64,000 bases of DNA from Vigna angularis (lineage: Eukaryota; Streptophyta; Magnoliopsida; Fabales; Fabaceae), in NCBI RefSeq assembly GCF_016808095.1, contig NC_068970.1, positions 43,001,630 to 43,065,629 of the forward strand. The letters run 5' to 3'. The notes under the pieces are model-generated. The model searched no databases. It was not told the DNA's origin and saw only the letters and a program-made list of their open reading frames with translations. The position numbers and the translations under genes are program-made. Of the stretch, positions 56,050 to 64,000 are shown one piece after another; the first letter of the stretch is position 1, and the number at the start of each line of letters is the position of its first letter.

Positions 56050-57967
56050 TGATAGGATATGTAATGTATTTGACTGTTTGTAGACAATTGTTAGATAGTT
56101 TGGAAAAAATAAAACATAGAAGTTAGTATGAAGTGGTTAGGGGTAGTTAGGAGGAGTTAAACAGCAGTTAGGGGAAGTTTTAATTAGTAGTTAGGCAGTT
56201 TTTGTCTTTTAAGGAGGAGGGTGTTCTAGTTCTGTGGGTGGAGTGTATTTTGTTTCAAAATAGGGCTTGTCCTGTGTAGAAGGGAATTTCTTCCCTTGGA
56301 AGCTGTTGGATGTTTTCTTGTATTATGTTTTTCAGAATTAGAGTGTTAAATACATTGTGCAGTAAGATTTGAGTGCTTATTTCTTTACTGAATCTGAAAA
56401 TCTGGTTTCTTGTTCCCAAGAAACCTAACAATTTGGTCCGACCTGTCGGATCAATCAAACACCATGGAAAGTAGAGTGAGTGCATTAGAGAGAGCTTTTG
56501 AGGAGAATAGAGAGGAAACTAGGGCCAACTTTCAAAGGTTCGAAGATATGATGAAGGATATCTTGCAAAGACTCAAGAACATGGAAAGAGAGACAGATGG
56601 AAGTAGAGGTTCTGTGAATGGAGATAGAGTGGGAAGAAGAGAAAAGGATATCAGTGAAGAGGAAGGTGGAGACCAAGACTGTGATGGGAATGTTGTGACT
56701 CTTGCTTCTTAGAATGAAGTTGCAAAAGTTGCTGGTTTTAGTGGGGATAGTGTGGTAGGTCTTGGTGAATATGTCAAAACAGTGAAGGAGGGTGAAGACA
56801 AAGGAAAGAAGGCTGAATGTGGTGGGAACATTGTAACCATTACTTCTAGGAGTAAAGTAAAAGATGAGGCTGTTTTGAGTGTAGATGGTTCAAAGGTAGT
56901 TGGTGTTGGGACAGAAAATGTTTTTGAAGTCCAGAACATCACAGGAGCAGTAGAAGTACACCTAACCATCAATAACTTGGGGAAAAATGCAGTCAAGGGG
57001 TTCAATACCTAGCAACAGAAATCTCATAACCTTTCTTGGGAAGATCTTGCAACACTTAAACTAAGGATAGTTGAAGGGAACAAGGGAAACATGTTATTGG
57101 AGACTTTGGCAGCAGTAACACAGATAGGAGTGTGGAAATTTTATGTGAGAAAATGGCAGCAGTAACAAGGACAGGGAGGGGGGAAAAAGTCATCCAAGAA
57201 TTCAAGATATTGGTGTCTCTAGTAAACCCAACATCAGAAAACCAGTTGGGGGAGTATTTCTTGACAAAGTGGCAGGCCCTATGCAAGAAGGATAATAAAG
57301 TTGGACAATCTCCCTTTTGTCTTGGGTTACTTATCTGTTATGGAAATCGATTGCTAGCAAACTCCAGTAATAAACTTATTGATTTTGGAAGCCGAGTCAG
57401 ATTGTTTATTAAGCATCTATTTGGAAAAGATTATGTTGTCAAAGTTAGATCTTTGCAGATTCAAGGATTAATCCAATGGCCAAAAGGAAGCCTTGAGGCA
57501 GTCACATTGGAATTGGTCGCAACTATTAAGGACCAGTTTCTAGACTACAACCTTGAGGACAAGGTTATTTTGTGGCGGCGAGTAATGATAGGATATGTAA
57601 TGTATTTGACTGTTTGTACACAATTGTTAGATAGTTTGGAAAAAATAAAACATAGAAGTTAGTATGAAGTGGTTAGGGGTAGTTAGGAGGAGTTTAAACA
57701 ACAGTTAGGGGAAGTTTTAATTAGTAGTTAGGCAGTTTTTGTCTTTTAAGGAGGGAGGTGTTCTAGTTCTGTGGGTGGAGTGTATTTTGTTTCAGAACAG
57801 GGCTTGTCGTGTGTAGAAGGGAATTTCTTCCCTTGGAAGCTGTTGGAAGTTTTCTTGTATTATGTTTTTCAGAATTAGAGTGTTAAATACATTGTGCAGT
57901 AGGATTTGAGTGCTTATTTCTTTACTGAATCTAAAAATCTGGTTTCTTGTTCCCAAGAAACCTAACA
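56050..57967 (+). mobile_element. Complete small non-autonomous LTR element, TSD GTGTG
   Basis: LTRs at 56050-56429 (380 bp) and 57596-57967 (372 bp) are nearly identical, with TGATAGGATATG starts and AAACCTAACA ends. Perfect GTGTG duplications lie at 56045-56049 and 57968-57972. The 5' LTR is followed by attTGGTCCGACC, a likely primer-binding site of unusual type; gtggcggcga before the 3' LTR is the likely purine tract. At 1.9 kb it has no integrase or RT and must depend on other elements. Confidence 0.92.
56464..57590 (+). pseudogene. Gag-like frame of the small LTR element
   Basis: The plus frame starts MESRVSALERAFEENREETR, a predicted coiled coil, with RFEDMMKDILQRLKNMERET after it. Stops at 56710-56712 and 57010-57012 interrupt it. 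Further pieces (WEDLATLKLRIVEGNKGNML, LEDKVILW just before the 3' LTR) suggest a Gag-type protein of a Ty3/gypsy-like parent. A segment at 57132-57560 (GLLICYGNRLLANSSNKLID) is less familiar. No CCHC knuckle or enzyme motif was seen. Confidence 0.6.
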
Positions 57968-57977
57968 GTGTGGGAGT

Positions 57978-58104
57978 TACGTACCTCATGCGATCGGGAC
58001 CAATGTTCCTTGCAAGCATGGAACTAGTGTTTGATGTAGCAGTCCTCATGGCCTTCTGAGAGGAATAGCTATAGTGCCTTTTTCGAGTAAGAGCCAACTC
58101 CTCT
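57978..58104 (-). pseudogene. Orphan exon-like coding sequence of unknown family
   Basis: On the minus strand an open segment with ELALTRKRHYSYSSQKAMR and TSSMLARNIGPDRMR lies between an acceptor-like ttag| (about 58105) and a donor GAG|gtacgtaac (57978). Base composition is exon-like against the AT-rich intron. I do not recognise the family. It is not needed by IAR1, whose flanking exons join in phase without it, so it may be a captured fragment. Confidence 0.45.
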
Positions 58105-58129
58105 AATGTTACAATGTAAAGTATAAATC

Positions 58130-58614
58130 TAATGGCACACTAGAATGTTACAATGTAAGCTTAGTTGCTAAAGGATTTACTCAGACATTTTCTCCAATGG
58201 AAAACACGAATATAGTTAGTATCATTCTCTCATTTGCAAGTTATTTGGGTTGGGAATTATAACAATTTAATGTAAAAAATGCTTTCTTGCATGGATAATT
58301 GAGGAAGAGGTTTGCATGGAAATTCCCCCAGCTTTTACGCCTATTAGTGAAGGGAATAAAGTATGTAGGTTGAAGAAAGTGTTGTATGGACTCATGCAGT
58401 CACCACATGCTTGGTTTGGTTCAACTTACTCAAGTTATGATCTCCATGGGATATCGATAGAGTCAAGGTGGATAGTGGCCTTATCACTACTTCCTATGTC
58501 CCATCTAGGCTTTAGCCACCTGATTTTTTTACAAAAGTCTTTCCATTGAGCAATTTCATGACCACACATGCAAGTTGGGAATGATAGGTATCATATCACC
58601 ATCTTGAGGGGTAG
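58130..58614 (+). pseudogene. Copia RT and RNase H relic
   Basis: Pieces VSLVAKGFTQTFSPME, FNVKNAFLHG, VCRLKKVLYGLMQSPHAWFG (RT). Then GLITTSYVPSRLQPPDFFTK (RNase H C-terminus) follows directly, so the interior is deleted. Many frame changes. Confidence 0.8.
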
Positions 58615-58840
58615 TGTTGTAAGTAAGATATTAAATGCATTACAGAAGTTAATAGAATATTAAATGTATTACTATAAGCTAATAGAAGTTATTAGAAGTT
58701 GTTAGAAGATTCTAGAGATCTGCAGATATATTACTTTAGGGTTAGAGGTCTCTATATATAGAGACTATGTACTGTTTCAAAGGAATCAATTTGAATAAAA
58801 ATCTTCTTTCTTTCATATTAATCCTTTCAAGTCCTTTCAA
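58615..58840 (+). repeat. 3' LTR of the copia relic
   Basis: TGTAAGTAAGATATTAAATG follows a 'gaggggtagtgt' purine tract at the end of RNase H. It contains a TATA-like 'tctctatatatagagac' (58752-58768). The right boundary is approximate. Confidence 0.6.
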
Positions 58841-58989
58841 TGTGGCAAAGGGTGAAGAATTCAATATTTGGTTTTCTAGCATGGCCTTGAATTTAAAACT
58901 CCATTCTGTCATGTGATTAGAGTCAAATATTTGAAGGACGAAGTGAAAAATACATCACTTACTTTTTAAGCACATAGGGATGACTCAGA

Positions 58990-59280
58990 AAAATAGGAAG
59001 CACAATTATGATTGATAGCGGGACTTATAAGAAAAGAAAGACAATAATAAACATCCTAGTGAACCATTCAAAGGGAATTATGTTTTTAAAGTTCATAGAT
59101 GCATCTGCAATATCCAAAGCAATTGAAAAAACTTGAGTAGATCGATAGCATCATTCAAGAGGAGGGGGAATACAATGTTGGTCATTTTGTGACAGATAAT
59201 GTGGCAAACAACAAAATTGTTGGTCAAATGTTGGGTGATTTAAAATGAAAACAGAAAACTAACTCAATGTAATATAGCTT
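58990..59280 (+). pseudogene. hAT transposase relic (DUF659 region)
   Basis: Plus-strand text GIMFLKFIDASAISKAIEKT and then NVGHFVTDNVANNKIVGQML matches the DUF659 block of plant hAT-like proteins (family pattern: FLKSIDAS..K....VVTDNA.N...AG..L). Stops and frame changes are frequent. No terminal inverted repeats were found. Confidence 0.65.
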
Positions 59281-60421
59281 AGTTTCATAGGCTTTTACTC
59301 GATGCAGGCTATTTCCTTAACCATCAAAGCAACTAATGTTCTTGATTTAAAGCTAATTTGGAATCGAAACAAGGTCTAAAGAAATATATAATAAGGATGG
59401 TGAAGAATGAAAATGAAAATACTTTGATTGATGTTCAAATTGATGATTTCAAAAATCCAGCTATATACATTTGTTGTCCCTTGGTTAATAAGTCAATTAA
59501 TTTATAGACTCTAGTAGATGGGTGGTGGTTTTATAGTGATGAGCTCTAGAACTCCCAAAATTTGTCATTCATGTATTGAACTTAACATGTAGTTCCTTCG
59601 GATGTCAGGGTGTTTGATCTTCCTTTGAGATGGTAAGTTAAATTTAATTCTAGAATAAAATTACTAGTTTACTACTTGCTTATCAATAAATGATGTTGTT
59701 TCTGAAGGGTAATTCAAAACTTGCAAAAAAAGAAGCAAACAACAAGTTCAAAATAACATTGATGATTTTCCATCCAATGATGAAAGGATTATGGAAGATG
59801 AGCATGTGTTAGGTTTGGAAGTAGACAGCATGGATTTGGATGAAAATTGAGCTCTAGTACCAAGTTGAGGAGGGTGAAACTATAGACAAACATGGTTTAG
59901 AGAATATTGAGTTGAATGAAGTGGATGGAATTACGAAGAAATGAGTTGAAGGTCACTTGCAATTATGATTTTAACTTGCAAGATTATTTGCCTTAGATGG
60001 ATTATTGTTTTGCTACTAGAATAGTATTCCCATTTGGAAATAGGATGGAGCTATCGGTTTTGTAACTAGGAAGGCGTCACTCTTACATAACTAAGATGGG
60101 GCATTTACATCTATTGACTTAGTGTTTTATGTTTATCAAATTGTTTTTTGTTTGTCATGTTGAATTAAAGTTCAAATACCAATTTCAAGTGAGATATAAC
60201 GATATAGTGTGTGCATATATGGATTTCATAAATTTTCTAGGATCTTACTATCCATGTTACAATCACCAATTTAGAATCCATACTTTCATTTCCAATCTTA
60301 AGTAAGATCTCAATTTTGACTACATTGCCTAACTAATTTGTCAAAGCAAAAGAAGACCAATAATTTAAAGTGAATAATAATCAACGTGATCGATAAGAAC
60401 ATCAAGCATATCACTACTAAC
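59281..60421. other. Intron sequence without further recognisable elements
   Basis: AT-rich. Weak continuation of the hAT-like relic is possible to about 59900. Nothing else supported. Confidence 0.4.
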
Positions 60422-60535
60422 CAAGGATAGATAATCCTATCGAGAGATCGGCCAAAGAATGTGAATGACCATGTCCAAGACTAACATCATGGTGATGATC
60501 TTCATGGTTATCATGGGAATGAGAGTGTTCTCCAC
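60422..60535 (-). CDS. IAR1: IAR1 His-rich exon, most upstream exon in the window
   Basis: 114 bp between acceptor tgtag| and donor |gttagtag. Reads GEHSHSHDNHEDHHHDVSLG, then HGHSHSLADLSIGLSIL, phase 1 at both ends. It continues in frame into the exon at 51169 (AGIVLFLLVEK). The repeated His pairs form the metal-binding variable loop before a membrane helix, as in IAR1. The preceding exon should end in a G completing GGT; it is not found up to 64000, so the gene starts beyond the window. Confidence 0.88.
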
Positions 60536-61408
60536 CTACAGTAAAAGAATCATATCATGTCGAAGAATAATAATATTTTACACAAAAAATATTACAAAGA
60601 GAAAGGGACAGAAGAATTAGGTAAAGGATAAGATATCCTTAAAAAAAACAGGAAGAAAAAACACAATAATTGAAAGGAATTAAATCAACCTACAAAGCTA
60701 CAAGCATGGGCATCTCTATGCAAATCATAAAATAAAAACTTGCTTCGAAAGTCAAGTGCACAATAAATTATGTAAAGTAAACAACACCCAATATCTTACA
60801 TCCTTAACCCCTTTTCTTCTGAAACATTTAAAATGGAGAAATTTATCTTACTCAAAACAAGCACAAATAATATTTATCAACTAATGTTCACCACATTAAA
60901 TAAATTACATTACATTAGTAACACCAAATAATGAAATGTACAAAAAGTTGTCTTGTAACTTAGGTATTTGTTTTGTAATATTCTCCTTGTATTATACTTT
61001 AATGTATCAAACACATCCACAAATACAAAGGACAATACAGAACTTATGAACATGAATGTCATCACATCATACAAGCACTTAAGACTTAAAATAATGTAAA
61101 AAAGAATCTAAGAGATTTATTATCTCTCAACTAATATTTGTCATTTATAGAAGAAAATTACATCAACAACACCCATAAGTACAAGAAAAAGGCTATATCT
61201 AGGTAATTATAAGCACAAAGCTTAGAACAAATAAATTCAATCTAGGATTTTGTTAACATCTACAAGTTGATCATTGGATCTGAAACACTCAATACAAATT
61301 TCCTTGGACAACGTTTTATGGAAAAAATGAGAATCAAGTTTTGTGTTTAGTTCCCTCATGAAACACTGGATTGGAAGCAATGTGGAGAAAAACTTGGTTA
61401 ACACAATA
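60536..61408 (-). other. IAR1 upstream intron, AT-rich
   Basis: No coding sequence or repeat boundary recognised; continues beyond a solo LTR and copia relics to the right. Confidence 0.5.
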
Positions 61409-61677
61409 TGTTAGGATATAGGGTATTTGGATATAATGGGAAAGGGGATTAGGATAGAAGACAGAGGAATTTTATAAATAGATTGATTGGATAGTTAGAC
61501 GGTAGTTTTTGAGTACATTGATTGTAGACAGGTTATGACCTGTGAAGAGGGTTAAGCCTCTGAATTCTTTCTGTACAGACACTCTTACTGGAAATAATAT
61601 TCAGTTTTTTCTCTTTCTTGTGTCTTCTTGGTGAGTGAGAGAGTCTTTGCTTAGGTTCCCAGTTCAGGAACTTATCA
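61409..61677 (+). mobile_element. Small solo LTR, TSD CAATA
   Basis: Starts TGTTAGGATATAGGGTATTT and ends GGAACTTATCA. Perfect CAATA duplications lie at 61404-61408 and 61678-61682. It is 269 bp, with a 'tttataaatag' box (61471-61481). It sits at the end of the minus copia relic. Confidence 0.88.
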
Positions 61678-61682
61678 CAATA

Positions 61683-62560
61683 CATCTTCATTTGTTGGAT
61701 CTCACAATTTTAATTCTTGAAGAAATTGTTTCGCCTATACAAGTTCATGAGTGAGAGATGTCATTGTCCTATATATAGGTTCAGCACTAGATCAGAAAAC
61801 CACATTTTATTTCTTGCTTTTCCATGAAACAATATTTCCTCCAGTGAGAACACAATACCTTCTAGTGGAGTGTCTATCCATAAGAGGTTCCACCCAATCA
61901 GCATCACAATACCCAAAAATTTGGGTATTCCCTTTATCTGCATAAAACAGACCTTGTCTTGGAACCTTTCTAAGGTATCTTAAGATGTGGGTGATAGCAT
62001 TTCAATGATCAATACAAGGATCTTTTAACTAACAACACCCAAAGCAAAAGATAGATTAGGTCTTGTAATAGTGTGATAAATAAGTTTCCTAACTGGTCTT
62101 CTATATCTCTAAAGGTTGAGAGAGGTTTACCTTGATTTGCCATTAATTTTATATTTGGACCCATGAGGTTATCTATTGGTCTACATCTAGTCATGCTTGT
62201 TTCTTCCAAGATATCTAAAGCATCTTTCCTTTGAGAAACTACAATGCCTCCCTTTGCTTGAGCCCCTTCAATGCCTAAAAATTATGAGACTTTTAATCCA
62301 AAAGTGATGACATAAGTGTTCCTTTAGTTGTGACATTCTAGTAACACCATTTCCTATTATAATTATGTCATCAACATAGAGAATTAAGTAAACACATTTT
62401 CCGAACAAAGTATGACAGTAAAAAATTGGATAATGTGCCTCACTGTTTTTCATTCCAAAAGTTTGAACAATGAGACTAATTTTCCAAACCAAGCATGACG
62501 AGATTACTTGAAATCATAGACTAATTTTTGCCTTATGGCTACCACTCCCACATTTTTTTT
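61683..62560 (-). pseudogene. Copia RT to RNase H relic, minus
   Basis: Reading leftward: VYLILYVDDIIIIGNG (catalytic YVDD, about 62370), MSQLKEHLCHHF, GGIVVSQRKDALDILEETSM, MGPNIKLMANQGKPLS, then RNase H pieces (SAEPIYRT- and LVWAKQFLQELKL-like) to about 61690. It has many indels and a deletion near 61990. It belongs to the same broad copia group as the pol at 52118 but is much older. Confidence 0.85.
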
Positions 62561-63640
62561 CTTCTTTTATACTCAATAACTATTAAGCAACCCAAATAGT
62601 CACATTTATTTTCCATCAGGCTTGTGCATATTTATTTTCAAACAAGCAATCCCAATAGCAACTAAAAGAGGAAATTCAAGAACATCCAACAGAAATGAAC
62701 CGAGATGGAAGTATTATCATCTATTAGACGACTTGAAAAGGGTTAATTATATGAGGGGAAAAAAGATCTTGATTGTAAAGGGTTAATACAAGAGGATCTA
62801 TACAGAGAACTCTATCCCCTAGACTAATGATTACAGTGATTTCTAATATCTTACAACACTACACTTGTAATAATTTAATATATCCTTGTAACTCAACAGA
62901 ATATTTTCTCCTCACCAGTTCGCATGTGAGATTATGAAACCGTTTCATGGTAACCCTTTGTAAACATATCTCATAGCTGAATCCCAAATGGGACTTAAGA
63001 ACTAATGGTAAGGCCATTATCCAATTTTTCTTTAATGAAGTCTAAGTCTATCTTTATGTGCTTAGTCCTATCATGTTGAATTGGAGTGTAAGCATGCAAA
63101 TAACGTATTTATTGTAACAATAGAGACTCATACGTTCTTCACTTTTCACTTTAAGATCATTCAAATAATTTTCAACCACAATAATTCACATACCCCATGT
63201 GTCATGGCTCAAATTTAGCCTTCCTTGAATCACGAAGTTTCCCCCAAGAACATTCAATATCGTAAAGTAGACCTCATATATGTAGTATACATTGTATAAT
63301 TTGCATCATTATATAGCTCCATATAATTGTCCACTCCTCTTTAACAATAATCCCTTTCCTGGACTTGTCTTCAAATATTGAAGGAATATGATAGGTACCC
63401 AGATTTTATTAACACTGTAAAGAACTCCAAGAGAGGTTCTTGGATAATCTTCTTATGAAAACCAGACAGCTTGGTCTGTATCTAGTGACTGGTACACACA
63501 CAAAACCCAGGTCTTTCGAGAGGAGTTGTGTTAGGTTACTTTATGCGAGTAACCTAAATTTATGCTCTCTTCTCACTCAAACACTAGAACAACAAAAAAG
63601 AAATTATGTATGTATGTATTATTGATTCTGTAATGTATAG
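62561..63640 (-). pseudogene. Further degenerate copia and LTR fragments
   Basis: 62930-63130 in reverse gives pieces such as YSPMQLDRTKHIKID, DFIKEKLDNG and CDMFTKGYHETV, the end of a copia RNase H. 62730-62880 has LTR-like text (gggttaatacaagaggatct). The segment 63380-63640 shows no motif. Confidence 0.6.
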
Positions 63641-63877
63641 AAAATTACAAGTGTAATTTCCCCCCAAGGAAGCCTATCTTCCTCCACTGGCAAATATGCC
63701 CAATCTATACTCAAAATGAAATAACCTAATGAACAGAAATCAAGCAAGACTATTTATAGTGTCGCATTATAATATCTCACTCCCGCGCTCCTTCCTACTG
63801 AAACAACCTTTCGGCCTTTAACGGTTAATACTGTTCGGTCTAGTTCTCCTCAGCCTTTCTTCTCCTCTCTGTTTAGC
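63641..63877. other. Non-coding sequence with CGTTCGG motifs, possibly LTR
   Basis: 'ctatttatagtgtcgc' (63750-63765) looks like a TATA box. The following cctttcggcc and ctgttcggtc motifs resemble the large solo LTR. It cannot be bounded because the window ends. Confidence 0.35.
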
Positions 63878-63990
63878 TACCGTTCAGCCCTTACTTCTCT
63901 CCTCTTACCGTTCAGCCGTTACTTCTCTCCTCTTACCCGTTCGGCCGTTACTTCTCTCCTCTTACCGTTCAGCTTTTACTTCTCTCCTAT
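63878..63990. repeat. 28 bp minisatellite, four copies at the right edge
   Basis: Units start at 63878, 63906, 63934 (29 bp) and 63963. Each reads close to taccgttcagccgttacttc followed by tctcctct. The array may continue past the window. Confidence 0.92.
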
Positions 63991-64000
63991 TTTATTCCTA

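Larger units (their letters stand above)
51170..60421 (-). other. IAR1 giant intron (9.25 kb), filled with retroelements
   Basis: The donor CTTG|gttagtag at 60421 and acceptor ttcttgcag| at 51170 join in phase to give LSILAGIVLF. Contents, left to right: short LTR-like sequence (about 51360-51610), inverted copia LTR piece, copia pol (52118-54781), its 3' LTR piece, LTR/TRIM sequence (55250-55914), a complete small LTR element (56050-57967), an orphan exon-like sequence (57978-58104), copia and hAT relics (58130-59900), then plain AT-rich sequence. Confidence 0.85.

Noticed and set aside
1..64000. tRNA, rRNA, snoRNA or microRNA genes
   Set aside because: No cloverleaf, rRNA core or clear precursor hairpin was seen by eye apart from transposon inverted repeats; a covariance-model scan would be needed to exclude them.

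Overview
This is a nuclear chromosome segment from a flowering plant. Spliced GT-AG genes, SIRE/Maximus-like and other Ty1/copia elements, Ty3/gypsy, CACTA, Mutator-like and hAT DNA, TRIM elements and long AT-rich spacers all point that way. A TRIM and solo LTRs of types common in legumes, plus the look of the two host genes, suggest a warm-season legume such as Vigna or Phaseolus. The genus is inference; no marker gene fixes it.

About 1-43,600 is a nested transposon heap with no intact host gene. Left to right it holds: the end of a CACTA element (off the left edge to 3490) with nine phased palindromic repeats, inserted in a decayed Ty3/gypsy; a small CACTA element (5648-6544); a deleted SIRE-like copia element ('element A', about 6703-17183). 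Inside element A sit a solo LTR (7574-12368, TSD CATGA), itself broken by a mini-CACTA, by a second LTR and by a third-level solo LTR, and a gene-capturing CACTA (14274-16726) carrying pieces of an NHL/LEA_2 gene and of a CAAX-protease-like gene. Next comes a degenerate 26-27 bp minisatellite split by another solo LTR (17705-18566). A 2.5 kb solo LTR (20518-28745, TSD GTGAT) follows; it was hit in a (TA)n tract by a 5.7 kb two-gene Mutator-like element (21549-27232). After that are more solo LTRs, copia pol and gag relics, a mini-CACTA and another CACTA-like element.

About 43,600-61,000 is the genic part. A small conserved plant gene of unknown function lies on the + strand (about 44404-46265). 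On the - strand is the 3' part of an IAR1-type ZIP metal transporter gene: seven exons between 60535 and 47257, with the first exons beyond the right edge. Its 9.25 kb intron (51170-60421) has filled with a copia pol between inverted LTR pieces, TRIM DNA, a complete small LTR element (56050-57967), copia and hAT relics and an orphan exon-like sequence. A later intron holds another TRIM.

About 61,000-64,000 is degenerate copia DNA with a solo LTR (61409-61677), ending in a 28 bp minisatellite that may run off the edge.

The most interesting objects are the MULE with a convergent GRF zinc-finger/membrane-anchor gene, the CACTA that captured two host genes, the phased 24 bp palindromes, and the IAR1 giant intron. 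Insertion order could be read directly because many target-site duplications are perfect.
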